Source of the DNA: Enterobacter huaxiensis
GTDB lineage: Bacteria; Pseudomonadota; Gammaproteobacteria; Enterobacterales; Enterobacteriaceae
Length of the DNA: 64,000 nucleotides
Direction: 5' to 3'
Assembly: GCF_003594935.2 (NCBI RefSeq)
Contig: NZ_CP043342.1
Coordinates: forward strand, 1,116,001 to 1,180,000
The notes below the pieces were generated by a model. The model searched no databases and was not told the DNA's origin. It saw nothing but the letters and a program-made list of their open reading frames with translations. The translations under genes were made by a program, and so were the position numbers. Within the stretch, counting starts at the first letter, position 1, and every line of letters begins with the position of its first letter. Shown here piece by piece: positions 51,386-61,388 of the stretch.

Positions 51386-54300
51386 CGATCTGGTCATCAA
51401 CCTTGACGTCGACAGCGCCACGTTTAGTGAGCAGGTTGCCCGCATAAAGGGCCAGCTAACCGGGATGGCTGAGGACTCTGAAAAAGCCCAAACGCGAATG
51501 CAGCGCGCTTCCGAGCGGCAGGCGGCTGCGTTTAAAACCGTGGGCGACGCTGGCGCGGCGGCTGCCGCAGATATGAAATCCCGCCAGTCGGCCGCAACAG
51601 AAGGGCTGACCAAAGACTGGCAGAACGTTTCTAAGTCCGTTGATGAAACTCACCGCCGCGTGACCGAGCTTAATCAGCGCATGCGTGAAAATGACGGGCA
51701 GTCCGCAGCGCTTGCCCGCCGACAGGATGAACTGGCGGCATCATTTTTCCGCCAGATTGACGGCGTTCGCCAGCTCAATGGTGAAACACAGTCGCTTGCG
51801 AACGTGCAGGCGCGCTTTCGCGCAGCCAGGGCGCAGGGCAATATCACCCAGCAGGATTATCTTGCCCTTATTTCCCGCACCACGGCCCGGCAAAAAGAAC
51901 TTCAGATCGTGGAGGAAAAATCGGCCGCCGCGCGTACGCGATTCCTCAGCCAGTTGAAGCAACAGGTTGCAGAGCAAAAACTCTCCGGTACCGAGCTGCT
52001 GCGCATGAAGGCGGCGCAGGTTGGTGCCAGCGATGCGGCTGAAGTCTATATCCGCAAGCTCGAAGCTGCCAAAGTTGCCACGCACGGCCTGGGGCTGCAA
52101 AGTGCTGCCGCACGGCAGGAGCTGGGGATACTGATCGGCGAGGTCATGCGCGGTAACTTTGGCGCGCTGCGCGGATCCGGGATCACGCTGGCCAACCGGG
52201 CAGGGTGGATAGACCAGCTTCTGTCGCTGCGCGGTCTTGGGATCGCCGGCATGGTCGGAGGGATTGCCGCGGCGGTATTCGGGCTTGGTAAAGCCTGGTA
52301 TGACGGCAGCAAAGAGTCTGAGGAATTTAACAGGCAGCTGATCCTGACCGGGAACTACGCGGGGAAAACGTCAGGGCAGCTGCAGGCGCTGGCGCGCTCG
52401 CTGGCAGGTAATGGCATCACGCAGCATGCCGCTGCAGGCGTGCTGGCGCAGGTCGTTGGCAGCGGCGCGTTCAGCGGTAATGACGTCAGCATGGTCAGCA
52501 ATGTTGCCGCCAGGCTGCAGCAGGCTACCGGGCAGGCCGTTGACGAAACCATAAATCAGTTTAAACGCCTGAAGGATGATCCGGTTAACGCGGTCGCGAC
52601 GCTCAATGATTCCCTGCACTTTCTGACGGCCACCCAGTATGAACAGATTGCCTCTGCTCAGGCGCTGGGGGATTCGCAAAAGGCCGCCGAGCTGGCCATG
52701 AGGGCATATTCCGACGCGGTCATTCAGCGTGCCGGTGCGGTCGAGGATAATCTCGGAACCCTCGAAAAAGCCTGGAACTGGGTGAAAAGTGCCGCCTCCG
52801 GTGCGTGGGATGCAATGCTGGGCGTTGGGCGTAATCCTGACACCGCGATGAAGCGCCAGGACTCTTTTGCTGAATGGCAGGCAGCAGAGAAAGAGTACCG
52901 CGCGCTTTCCAGCAATCTTAAGGTCGACCCGGATTATGCCGGTAACAACGTTCTGCAAAAAGCTGATGCGGAAAGACTGAGAAACGCGCGCCAGCAGGTG
53001 GAGCTGAAAAAACAGGCTTACGATCTTGCCGATCAGCAATACGCCCAGGAAGGGCTGGCAGCCGCGCGGGAAAAAATGCGAACGGACCAGCAGGCTCAGG
53101 CAATCCGCAGCCAGCAGCAGTTCAACCAGCTGGTGGAGTCCGGCGCGACGGCGGCAGAAAAGCGTGCTTCAGCAGAGAAAAAGCTCAGTCAGCTTATTGA
53201 GAAAAACCGCCAGGATGCGAAAGACGGTGTCGCCACGCTGTGGACTGAAAAGGACATTGCCGCAGCTCGCGCCGGGATTGAAAAGCAGTGGAAGGATCCC
53301 AAAACGCCGAAAGGCAAAAGCTACTCAACGCCCGCCGGGGACAAAGCCGAGGAAAAGGCGCAGGCCGAACTTCTTACCCTTCAGGCCCAGCTTAAAACGC
53401 TTGAGCAGCATACCAGCGTGAACGACGTCATAAGCAAACAGCGTCAGGATCTCTGGCAGACTGAAAATCAGTTCACCGTTCTGCAGGAGGCCGCGGGGCG
53501 TCGTCAGCTTACGGCGCAGGAAAAATCCCTGCTGGCGCACAAGGAAGAAACGCTCGAGTACAAGCGGCAGCTGGCCGACCTGGGCGATAAGGTTGCCAGC
53601 CAGCAGAAGCTCAATCAGCTGGCCGATCAGGCCGTGAAGTTTGAGCAGCAACAAAAAGCCGCGAGGGCGGGTTTGAAGGCTCAGTCTGAGGGTGTTTCCA
53701 GCCGACAGGCCGGGAGAGAATCAACCTTAGAGCGTCTCAGCGAAACCTATGCCTACAATCCGGCAGCGCAGAAAAAGGTGCTTGAAGATCAAAGGGCAAC
53801 TTTTGCGGATGAAGATGCCCTTCGCGCGAACTGGCTGGCCGGAGCTAAGCAGGGCTGGGCTGAATATCAGGATTCAGCAACAAACGTTTTCAGCTCGGTA
53901 CAGCAAATTTCTCAGGCCACATTCACCGGGCTGGCGGGCCAGCTCACCAGCCTTGTGACAACCGGCAAAGCCAGCTTCAGGGACTTCACCACCTCGATCC
54001 TCAAAATGATAGTAAACGTTATTAACCAGCTTCTGGTGGCTTATGCCATCCAGAGTGCAATGGGCTGGATAAGTAGCGGAACTAATACGGCCTCTGCAGG
54101 ACAGTCATTCGCGGTACCGTCTTTCCGGCCCCCTGGCTACGACGTGGGTGGTTACACAGGGCATGGTGGAAAGTATGAGCCTGCCGGTGTTGTCCACCGG
54201 GGAGAGTTCGTCTTCACCAAAGAGTCAACCAGCCGTATTGGTGTAAGCAACCTTTATCGGCTTATGCGTGGGTACGCCACGGGCGGTCTGGTAGGGGGGG

Positions 54301-54506
54301 GTAATGCAGCTGCTGGTATGGGGGGCGTGAGTGTTTACGCTCCTGTTTCAGTTACAACCGGACAATCCAGCGACCAGAAGCAGCAACAAAATGGTGGTGC
54401 ACTCGCTCAGGCTTACCAGAAAGTGGTCGATCGCTCTGTGCGGGATGGGATAGCCCGTGAAATAAGACCTGGTGGGATTATCTGGAATGCTAATAAACAG
54501 AGGTAA
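51369..54506 (+). CDS. Tail tape measure protein H
   Basis: The 1045-residue lambda-type tape measure is longer than lambda gpH (853), so the tail should be proportionally longer. It has long coiled coils (about 20-230 and 540-830), a hydrophobic central region (about 270-310) and the typical C-terminal '[20 protein letters not shown]' and '[14 protein letters not shown]' segments. AGGAGGT precedes ATG 51369, which overlaps the T frame by 17 bases. Confidence 0.92.
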   Translation: MAQQISDLVINLDVDSATFSEQVARIKGQLTGMAEDSEKAQTRMQRASERQAAAFKTVGDAGAAAAADMKSRQSAATEGLTKDWQNVSKSVDETHRRVTELNQRMRENDGQSAALARRQDELAASFFRQIDGVRQLNGETQSLANVQARFRAARAQGNITQQDYLALISRTTARQKELQIVEEKSAAARTRFLSQLKQQVAEQKLSGTELLRMKAAQVGASDAAEVYIRKLEAAKVATHGLGLQSAAARQELGILIGEVMRGNFGALRGSGITLANRAGWIDQLLSLRGLGIAGMVGGIAAAVFGLGKAWYDGSKESEEFNRQLILTGNYAGKTSGQLQALARSLAGNGITQHAAAGVLAQVVGSGAFSGNDVSMVSNVAARLQQATGQAVDETINQFKRLKDDPVNAVATLNDSLHFLTATQYEQIASAQALGDSQKAAELAMRAYSDAVIQRAGAVEDNLGTLEKAWNWVKSAASGAWDAMLGVGRNPDTAMKRQDSFAEWQAAEKEYRALSSNLKVDPDYAGNNVLQKADAERLRNARQQVELKKQAYDLADQQYAQEGLAAAREKMRTDQQAQAIRSQQQFNQLVESGATAAEKRASAEKKLSQLIEKNRQDAKDGVATLWTEKDIAAARAGIEKQWKDPKTPKGKSYSTPAGDKAEEKAQAELLTLQAQLKTLEQHTSVNDVISKQRQDLWQTENQFTVLQEAAGRRQLTAQEKSLLAHKEETLEYKRQLADLGDKVASQQKLNQLADQAVKFEQQQKAARAGLKAQSEGVSSRQAGRESTLERLSETYAYNPAAQKKVLEDQRATFADEDALRANWLAGAKQGWAEYQDSATNVFSSVQQISQATFTGLAGQLTSLVTTGKASFRDFTTSILKMIVNVINQLLVAYAIQSAMGWISSGTNTASAGQSFAVPSFRPPGYDVGGYTGHGGKYEPAGVVHRGEFVFTKESTSRIGVSNLYRLMRGYATGGLVGGGNAAAGMGGVSVYAPVSVTTGQSSDQKQQQNGGALAQAYQKVVDRSVRDGIAREIRPGGIIWNANKQR

Positions 54507-54509
54507 CTA

Positions 54510-54857
54510 ATGGCCATAGAGCATTTTGGCTGGCGCATTCAGGCCGCCAGTCAGCCGACGCTGAGCAGTAAAGACACCATCAGAACGGCACAGTTTGGCG
54601 ATGGGTATAAACAGGTGAGCGGGTCGGGTCTGAACGATGAGGTGTTGAATTATGCCTTCTCTTTTACCGGCGATCCGGTTACAGCCAGGGAGATTCATGC
54701 CTTCCTCCGGAGACATAAAACAACATCGTTCTCGTTCACTCCGCCAGGCGGTGAGTTGACGTTGTGGCGCGTAGAGGCAGACAGCCTGCAGCGAGTCACA
54801 CTGAATAAAAAAGTTGAAACCGTTACTGCAACTTTCGAACAGGCATTCAAACCATGA
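54510..54857 (+). CDS. Tail tip protein M
   Basis: The 115-residue gpM-family protein (109 in lambda) has 'TIRTAQFGDGYKQVSGSGLN' and 'LRRHKTTSFSFTPPGGE'. It forms part of the tail tip ring and overlaps gpL by 4 bases. Confidence 0.9.
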   Translation: MAIEHFGWRIQAASQPTLSSKDTIRTAQFGDGYKQVSGSGLNDEVLNYAFSFTGDPVTAREIHAFLRRHKTTSFSFTPPGGELTLWRVEADSLQRVTLNKKVETVTATFEQAFKP

Positions 54858-55609
54858 GCTTAAACGCAGATTATCAAAAGCTGGAGCCCGGCAGTGAGGT
54901 AAGGCTCTTTGAAGTGGACGGAAGTGCTTTTGGGGTGGGTGAGATTTTACGATTCCACGCCTACAACATTCCTCATACTGAACAGGAGATTCTCGCAGCA
55001 GGCGGAGATGAAACCAAACTTCCTGCCAAAAGTATCTGGTGGCAGGGGGAAGAGTACTCGGCCTGGCCGTGCCAGATTGAAGGTATAGAGACGTCAACGG
55101 ATGGCAACTCAGCCCAGCCGAAGCTTTCAGTTGCCAACCTGGATAGTTCGATCACCGCATTATGTCTTGCCTATGATGACCTGCTGCAGGCTAAGGTGAC
55201 GATCCATGACACGCTGGCAAAATACCTTGATACGCAGAACTTTCCAGACGGCAATGCTACGGCAGACCCTACGCAGGAAAAGCTTAAGGTGTTCTACATC
55301 GATGCCAAAAGCAGTGAGACGAACGAGATTGTGGAATTTACGCTTTCCAGCCCGATGGACTTGCAGGAGCTGATGATTCCAACACGCCAGCTGCATTCTC
55401 TGTGTACCTGGTGCATCCGGAACAAATATCGAACCGGCGACGGCTGTGATTATGTCGGAACGCGCTATTTCGATAAGCACAATAATCCGGTTGACGATCC
55501 TTCGAAGGATGAATGCAACGGAACGCTGTCTGCCTGCAAACTTCGACATGGAGATGCTAACGAACTGCCGTTTGGTGGCTTCCCGGGCACGTCTTTGATC
55601 AGGAGTTGA
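54854..55609 (+). CDS. Tail tip protein L (Fe-S type)
   Basis: The 251-residue gpL family protein has a C-terminal domain with four cysteines ('SLCTWCIRNKYRTGDGCDY' and 'ECNGTLSACKLRHGD'). This agrees with the iron-sulfur-binding site known for lambda gpL. It is part of the tip complex. Confidence 0.9.
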   Translation: MSLNADYQKLEPGSEVRLFEVDGSAFGVGEILRFHAYNIPHTEQEILAAGGDETKLPAKSIWWQGEEYSAWPCQIEGIETSTDGNSAQPKLSVANLDSSITALCLAYDDLLQAKVTIHDTLAKYLDTQNFPDGNATADPTQEKLKVFYIDAKSSETNEIVEFTLSSPMDLQELMIPTRQLHSLCTWCIRNKYRTGDGCDYVGTRYFDKHNNPVDDPSKDECNGTLSACKLRHGDANELPFGGFPGTSLIRS

Positions 55610-55610
55610 T

Positions 55611-56318
55611 ATGCGTCAGAAAACCATCGATGCGATTATGGCACATGCTGCCGCTGAATATCCTCGTGAGTGTTGCGGCGTGGTGGCGCAGAAAAGCCGC
55701 GTTGAACGTTATTTCCCGTGCCGGAATCTTGCCGCGGCGCCGGAGGACAATTTTGCCCTTTGCCCCGAAGACTATGCAGCTGCTGAGGACTGGGGAACGG
55801 TGATCGCCATCGCACACAGCCACCCTGACGCTACGACGCAACCAAGCGAACTGGATAAAGCGCAATGCGATGCAACGCTTTTACCCTGGCACATCGTAAG
55901 CTGGCCGGAGGGGGATTTACGCACCATCCAGCCGCGCGGAGAATTGCCGCTGCTGGAGCGTCCGTTTTTGCTTGGCCACTTCGACTGCTGGGGGCTGATA
56001 ATGAGCTATTTCCGGCAAACGCATGGTATCGAGCTCCATGATTATCGGGTGGATTATCCCTGGTGGGAAAGCGACTATTCTGACAACTTTTATCAGGATT
56101 GCTGGTATGAGTGCGGATTCCGTGAATTCGACGGGCCACCGAAACCCGGCGATATGGTGATCATGCAGGTCCAGGCTGATAAGTGGAATCACGCGGGAAT
56201 TCTTCTGGAGGGCAATATGCTGCTGCACCATCTGTACGGACATCTGAGCCAGCGCGTGCCGTATGGTGGCTACTGGCAGGAAAGAACGATGAAGATTCTC
56301 CGTTACAAATCTCTGTGA
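55611..56318 (+). CDS. Tail tip assembly protein K (JAMM plus NlpC/P60)
   Basis: The 235-residue protein has two hydrolase domains. An N-terminal JAB/MPN metallopeptidase has Glu in 'YPRECCGVV' and the zinc motif 'HSHPDATTQPSELD'. A C-terminal NlpC/P60 domain has Cys in 'GHFDCWGLIM' and His in 'KWNHAGILL'. It likely processes tail proteins and cuts peptidoglycan at entry. AGGAG precedes ATG 55611. Confidence 0.92.
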   Translation: MRQKTIDAIMAHAAAEYPRECCGVVAQKSRVERYFPCRNLAAAPEDNFALCPEDYAAAEDWGTVIAIAHSHPDATTQPSELDKAQCDATLLPWHIVSWPEGDLRTIQPRGELPLLERPFLLGHFDCWGLIMSYFRQTHGIELHDYRVDYPWWESDYSDNFYQDCWYECGFREFDGPPKPGDMVIMQVQADKWNHAGILLEGNMLLHHLYGHLSQRVPYGGYWQERTMKILRYKSL

Positions 56319-56351
56319 TAACCTTTTGTAAAAACCAGAGGGGATAGGGAT

Positions 56352-56765
56352 ATGAAAAGAATATTAATTTTAGCCACCATATTCATGGTTGCTGGTTGCG
56401 CTACTAAGCCGGTAACAAATGAGCAAGCACAAGATGTTCCAGCAAAACAGGTCATCAATAATACACTATTAGTTAAGAAAGAAGGCGCAGGAAAGGTAAT
56501 TATCAAACGTGACTCTGGTTTTATGGGCAGTGCATGCATGACAAGAGTTTATGTTGATGGAAAGGAAATCGCGGACTTAGACACTGCTCAAAAGGTAACT
56601 CTCTATCCAAAAGTTGGAGATCATATCTTTAGCGCTTGGCCTAAAGGGATGTGTGGCGGAGGCATGAGTGAGCAGTCAGGTAAGGTGACCGAAGACAATG
56701 TGCTTATGTTCAGGATTGGATACGGAACTAATGGTGATTTTGGTATATACCCCACAGCTTTTTAA
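56352..56765 (+). CDS. Lipoprotein moron between tail genes K and I
   Basis: This 137-residue lipoprotein has the signal 'MKRILILATIFMVAGC' (lipobox VAGC) and a beta-rich domain with 'KRDSGFMGSACMTRVYVDGK', of the kind seen in DUF2846-like lipoproteins. AT-rich DNA, a GGGGATAGGG box and a private terminator mark it as an inserted cargo gene. Phages such as N15 and phi80 carry a lipoprotein (Cor) that blocks superinfection; a similar role is possible but unproven. Confidence 0.78.
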   Translation: MKRILILATIFMVAGCATKPVTNEQAQDVPAKQVINNTLLVKKEGAGKVIIKRDSGFMGSACMTRVYVDGKEIADLDTAQKVTLYPKVGDHIFSAWPKGMCGGGMSEQSGKVTEDNVLMFRIGYGTNGDFGIYPTAF

Positions 56766-56782
56766 TTAAAATAAACATTTAA

Positions 56783-56807
56783 AACCTCGCTACGGCGGGG
56801 TTTTTTA
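56783..56807 (+). terminator. Terminator of the lipoprotein moron
   Basis: AACCTCGC and GCGGGGTT arms with a TACG loop are followed by a T-run. A stand-alone terminator inside the tail operon is typical of morons. Confidence 0.8.
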
Positions 56808-56822
56808 TTATGAGAGGTAAGA

Positions 56823-57413
56823 ATGTCTGAAATAATGACTCGAATTGAACTTGGTGGTGCACCGGGTAAAATATTCGGTAAAACTCATCAGCGGTTAATC
56901 AATAAGGTATCGGAAGCCGGGACGGCTCTAGCGAAAACAATTCCTGGGTTTGAAAGCTATATGATCAATAGTCAGCGCCGAGGGTTAACTTTTGCAGTTT
57001 TTAAAGGAAAGAAAAACATAGGTATAGATGATTTGGGATTTCCTGTCACTGGTGAAGTGATAAGAATTGTACCAGTAATCATTGGAAGTAAAAAAGCAGG
57101 GCTACTTCAAACGATATTAGGAGCTGTTATTGTGGCAGTGGGGGCTATTGCAACTTTCGGGTTCGCCCAAACCTGGGGGGTTAACGTAATGATTGCCGGG
57201 GGAGCCATGATCGCTGGTGGAGTTGTTCAAATGCTATCGCCTCAGCCTACAGGGTTAGCTAGCAAACAAAGCGCAGATAACCGTGCATCGTATGCGTTCG
57301 GCGGTGTGACAAACACCGCCGCGCAGGGGTACCCGGTACCGCTCCTTTATGGCCGCCGGCGAATAGGCGGAGCGATTATTTCTGCCGGAATTTATGTCGA
57401 AGATCAGCAGTAG
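56823..57413 (+). CDS. Tail assembly protein I
   Basis: The 196-residue gpI-family protein (223 in lambda) has two hydrophobic helices (about 97-140, 'LLQTILGAVIVAVGAIATFG') and the conserved end 'YPVPLLYGRRRIGGAIISAG'. It is required for tail tip assembly. The first third is more AT-rich than the rest, suggesting recombination at the moron junction. Confidence 0.88.
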   Translation: MSEIMTRIELGGAPGKIFGKTHQRLINKVSEAGTALAKTIPGFESYMINSQRRGLTFAVFKGKKNIGIDDLGFPVTGEVIRIVPVIIGSKKAGLLQTILGAVIVAVGAIATFGFAQTWGVNVMIAGGAMIAGGVVQMLSPQPTGLASKQSADNRASYAFGGVTNTAAQGYPVPLLYGRRRIGGAIISAGIYVEDQQ

Positions 57414-57431
57414 ATAATTAACTTTTTTCAG

Positions 57432-57453
57432 GCCACCTTCGGGTGGCTTTTTT
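57432..57453 (+). terminator. Terminator between gpI and gpJ
   Basis: GCCACC-TTCG-GGTGGC is followed by TTTTTT, ending 11 bases before the gpJ start codon. The stem may also limit ribosome loading on gpJ. Confidence 0.7.
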
Positions 57454-57464
57454 ATGGGCGCAAT

Positions 57465-60400
57465 ATGGCTACAGATAAAGTGTTAAAAGGCCGCAAGGGC
57501 GGCAGCTCCAGTTCACGAACCCCTACCGAACAGCCTGATGATCTGCAATCTGTAGCGAAGGCAAAAATCCTCATTGCGCTTGGGGAAGGGGAGTTTGCAG
57601 GACAGCTAACCGACAAAGATATCTACCTGGACGGAACGGCGCTGGAGAATGCTGACGGCTCCCAAAACTTCAGTGGCGTTTCGTGGGAATTTCGCGCAGG
57701 GACTCAGGCCCAGAAGTACATTCAGGGTATTCCCGGTACCGAAAACGAAATCAGCGTGGGAACTGAGGTGTCAAGTTCCACAGCCTGGACGCGCACGTTT
57801 ACCAATACGCAGCTTTCAGCAATTCGCCTGCGCCTGAAATGGTCCTCGCTTTTCAAGCAGGAGGACGACGGCGATCTGGTCGGTTACTCTGTTAATTATG
57901 CGATTGACCTGCAGACTGACGGCGGCGCATGGCAGACGGTACTCAATACAAGTGTGACCGGAAAAACGACGTCTGGTTACGAGCGCAGCCACCGTATCGA
58001 TTTACCGCAGGCTGGCAGCACCTGGACAATCAGACTGCGTAAGATTACTTCTGATGCCAACAGCGCGAAGATCGGCGACACGATGACGCTGCAGAGCTTC
58101 ACTGAGGTGGTTGACGCCAAGTTACGCTATCCCAACACAGCGCTACTCTACATCGAATTCGATTCCAGCCAGTTTAACGGCTCAATCCCGCAGATATCCT
58201 GCGAACCACGCGGCCGCGTTATCCGCGTTCCTGATACTTACGACCCCGAAACCCGCACCTATAGTGGTACATGGACCGGGGCGTTCAAGTGGGCGTGGAC
58301 AGATAATCCAGCCTGGATTTTTTACGATCTGGTTGTCACCGACCGTTTCGGACTGGGTGATCGTCTTACTGCTGCGAATATTGATAAATGGACGCTTTAT
58401 CAAGTGGCGCAATATTGTGATCAGCAGGTGCCCGACGGTAAAGGCGGTAGCGGCACAGAGCCGCGCTATATCTGTAATGTATACGTTCAGGAAAGAAACG
58501 ACGCCTATACAGTGCTGAGGGACTTTGCTGCCATATTCAGGGGGATGACGTACTGGGGCGGAGATCAGATTGTAGCACTGGCGGATATGCCCCGCGATGT
58601 GGACTTCAGCTACACACGTGCGAACGTTATTGATGGGCGGTTTAATTATGCGAGCAGCACGTCAAAAACACGATATACATCTGCGCTTGTATCATGGTCC
58701 GATCCGGACAATGCCTATGCAGATGCGATGGAGCCAGTTTTTGAGCAGGCACTTGTGGCGCGTTACCGAGGGTTTAACCAGCTCGAAATGACAGCCATCG
58801 GTTGTACCCGACAGTCGGAGGCGAACAGGAAAGGGCGCTGGGGGATTCTGACAAACAATAAGGATCGCGTGGTTTCGTTTGATGTTGGGCTTGACGGAAA
58901 CATTCCGCAGCCGGGCTACATCATTGCCGTGGCAGACGAGCTGCTTTCCGGAAAGGTTATGGGCGGCCGCATCAGCGCCGTTAACGGTCGCGTTATCAAA
59001 CTTGACCGCGTGGCAGATGCAGCAGCGGGTGACCGCCTTATTCTCAACCTACCCTCCGGAGCGTCGCAGAGCAGGACCATTCAGGCTGTGAACGGGGAAT
59101 CAGTCACAGTCACCACGGCATACAGTGAAACGCCACAAACCGAAGCTGTTTGGGTGGTTGACTCGGACGAGCTCTATGCGCAGCAGTATCGTGTTGTCAG
59201 CGTCTCTGATAACGGGGATGGTACTTTCTCAATCACCGGCGCGTCGCACGACCCGGATAAATATGCCCGTATCGATACCGGAGCCATCATTGACCAGCGG
59301 CCGGTGAGCGTGATCCCGCCGGGCAACCAGTCGCCGCCTGCGAACATCGTGATCAGCTCGTTTTCTGTGGTGCAGCAAAATATCAGCGTCGAAACGATGC
59401 GCGTGAGCTGGGACCAGGCGCAGAACGCTATCGCCTATGAAGCGCAATGGCGCCGCAACGACGGAAACTGGGTTAACGTGCCGCGCAGCTCCACCACGTC
59501 ATTCGACGTCCCCGGGATTTATGCAGGGCGCTACCTGGTGCGCGTGCGCGCAATCAATGCCGCAGAAATCTCGTCCGGATGGGGCTATTCAGAAGAGAAA
59601 ACGCTGACGGGGAAAGTGGGCAACCCACCGAAGCCGGTTGGCTTCATCGCTTCTGAAAACGTGGTATTCGGTATCGAGCTGAACTGGGGATTCCCGGCTA
59701 ATACCGACGACACGCTGAAGACGGAAATTCAGTACAGCCTGACCGGTACCGAGGACGATGCGATGCTGCTGGCCGATGTGCCTTATCCGCAGCGCAAATA
59801 TCAGCAGATGGGCCTTAAGGCTGGGCAGATTTTCTGGTACCGCGCGCAGCTGGTGGACCGCAGCGGCAACGAATCAGGGTACACAGAATGGGTGCGAGGA
59901 CAGGCCAGCATCGATGTTTCCGACATCACAGATGTGATCCTGGAGGAAATTAAAGACTCCGATACGTTCAAAGACCTGATCGAGAACGCGGTGGACAGCA
60001 ATGAAAAAATTGCTGGCATGGCTGACGACATCAAACAGGCCAACGATGAACTTGAGCTGCAGGCGCTGGCCATCAAAGAAAATGCTGACGGGCTGGCCCA
60101 GGCCGAAGTTAAGATTGATGAAATTTCTGTCTCTATGGACGGCATGACGGGCGGGGTGAAGAACTCAGCCATTGCCATTATCCAGAACGGGCTGGCGCAG
60201 GTGGCCACGCGTAAAAGGCTATCCGCAACGGTCGCCGGTAACAGTGCGCAGCTGGATCGTATTGATGAGGTAATCGTTAACGAGAAGGAGGCAACGGCGC
60301 GCTCGCTGCTGAGCCTGCAGACGGACGTCAACGGTAACAAGGCATCCATCAACAGCCTGAATCAGACGTTCTCCGACTATCAGCAGGCTACGGCCACGCA

Positions 60401-61322
60401 GATAAACGGCATAACGGCGACGGTGAACGGGCATACCTCAGCCATTACAACTAACGCTCAGGCGATAGCGAACGTAAATGGCGACCTGAGCGCGATGTAC
60501 AACATCAAGGTTGGCGTCTCCAGCAACGGGCAGTATTACGCCGCGGGGATGGGGATCGGCGTTGAGAATACGCCATCCGGCATGCAGTCGCAGGTTATCT
60601 TCCTGGCTGACCGTTTCGCGGTGACTCACCAGGCCGGAGCGACCGTTACGCTTCCGTTCGTTATTCAGAACGGGCAAACGATAATCCGGGACACAGTCAT
60701 TGGTGATGGGACAATCAGCAACCTAAAAATCGGCAGCTACATCCAGTCGACAACCTGGGACGGGACAGGGAACGTTGGCTGGCATATCAACAAATCCGGT
60801 TATGCAACATTCAATAATGTGACCATCCGTGGAACTGTGTATGCAACCAATGGGAGTTTTACCGGAGAGATAAATGCAACGAGTGGAAAATTCAAAGGCA
60901 CGGTTGAGGCAACAAGTTTCATTGGCGACGTAGCTAACGGTTATGTGTTTGCAGATACGGAAATGACTGCGGGAAATACCGATACAAAAAGGTCGTTCAG
61001 ATATACTGACAGCACTACAGGCTCCCTGGACAAACAAGTACTCGTTATGTGTATGATTGATTCATATCGTCCAGCTACAGCAGGCACTGCGAGAGTAACG
61101 GTCACTATCGCAGGTGCATCTAAACAGTTTGTCGTTCAGTTAAGTAATCAAGGGGTTTCTGCATACAGCACAACAGATTGCTCAGCAATTATATTTTCTG
61201 TAAGAACATCAGCCAGAGTAGTTGATTGCTCTATTGTTGCGAGGGCTGAAGGTGGTGGCGTATCAATTAAATCGCCTGCGATGTTAATTATGCGAGGCAC
61301 CGGTTCGTTTACACAGTTGTAA
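57465..61322 (+). CDS. Host-specificity central tail protein J
   Basis: The 1285-residue gpJ-type protein has N-terminal hub domains ('GRKGGSSSSRTPTEQPDDLQ' start), fibronectin type III modules (about 625-800, 'VSWDQAQNAIAYEAQWRRND') and a long coiled coil (about 830-1010). The C-terminal receptor-binding part has lower GC than the rest. It contacts the outer-membrane receptor; the last about 150 residues normally determine which one. Confidence 0.92.
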   Translation: MATDKVLKGRKGGSSSSRTPTEQPDDLQSVAKAKILIALGEGEFAGQLTDKDIYLDGTALENADGSQNFSGVSWEFRAGTQAQKYIQGIPGTENEISVGTEVSSSTAWTRTFTNTQLSAIRLRLKWSSLFKQEDDGDLVGYSVNYAIDLQTDGGAWQTVLNTSVTGKTTSGYERSHRIDLPQAGSTWTIRLRKITSDANSAKIGDTMTLQSFTEVVDAKLRYPNTALLYIEFDSSQFNGSIPQISCEPRGRVIRVPDTYDPETRTYSGTWTGAFKWAWTDNPAWIFYDLVVTDRFGLGDRLTAANIDKWTLYQVAQYCDQQVPDGKGGSGTEPRYICNVYVQERNDAYTVLRDFAAIFRGMTYWGGDQIVALADMPRDVDFSYTRANVIDGRFNYASSTSKTRYTSALVSWSDPDNAYADAMEPVFEQALVARYRGFNQLEMTAIGCTRQSEANRKGRWGILTNNKDRVVSFDVGLDGNIPQPGYIIAVADELLSGKVMGGRISAVNGRVIKLDRVADAAAGDRLILNLPSGASQSRTIQAVNGESVTVTTAYSETPQTEAVWVVDSDELYAQQYRVVSVSDNGDGTFSITGASHDPDKYARIDTGAIIDQRPVSVIPPGNQSPPANIVISSFSVVQQNISVETMRVSWDQAQNAIAYEAQWRRNDGNWVNVPRSSTTSFDVPGIYAGRYLVRVRAINAAEISSGWGYSEEKTLTGKVGNPPKPVGFIASENVVFGIELNWGFPANTDDTLKTEIQYSLTGTEDDAMLLADVPYPQRKYQQMGLKAGQIFWYRAQLVDRSGNESGYTEWVRGQASIDVSDITDVILEEIKDSDTFKDLIENAVDSNEKIAGMADDIKQANDELELQALAIKENADGLAQAEVKIDEISVSMDGMTGGVKNSAIAIIQNGLAQVATRKRLSATVAGNSAQLDRIDEVIVNEKEATARSLLSLQTDVNGNKASINSLNQTFSDYQQATATQINGITATVNGHTSAITTNAQAIANVNGDLSAMYNIKVGVSSNGQYYAAGMGIGVENTPSGMQSQVIFLADRFAVTHQAGATVTLPFVIQNGQTIIRDTVIGDGTISNLKIGSYIQSTTWDGTGNVGWHINKSGYATFNNVTIRGTVYATNGSFTGEINATSGKFKGTVEATSFIGDVANGYVFADTEMTAGNTDTKRSFRYTDSTTGSLDKQVLVMCMIDSYRPATAGTARVTVTIAGASKQFVVQLSNQGVSAYSTTDCSAIIFSVRTSARVVDCSIVARAEGGGVSIKSPAMLIMRGTGSFTQL

Positions 61323-61347
61323 TTACGATAATGAATTTACTGTTCTC

Positions 61348-61372
61348 AAACCCGCTATTTGGCGGGTTTTTT
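61348..61372 (+). terminator. Terminator after gpJ
   Basis: AAACCCGC and GCGGGTTT arms are followed by T's, between J and the tail fibre gene. Confidence 0.75.
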
Positions 61373-61388
61373 ATTGTCTGGAGAAAAT

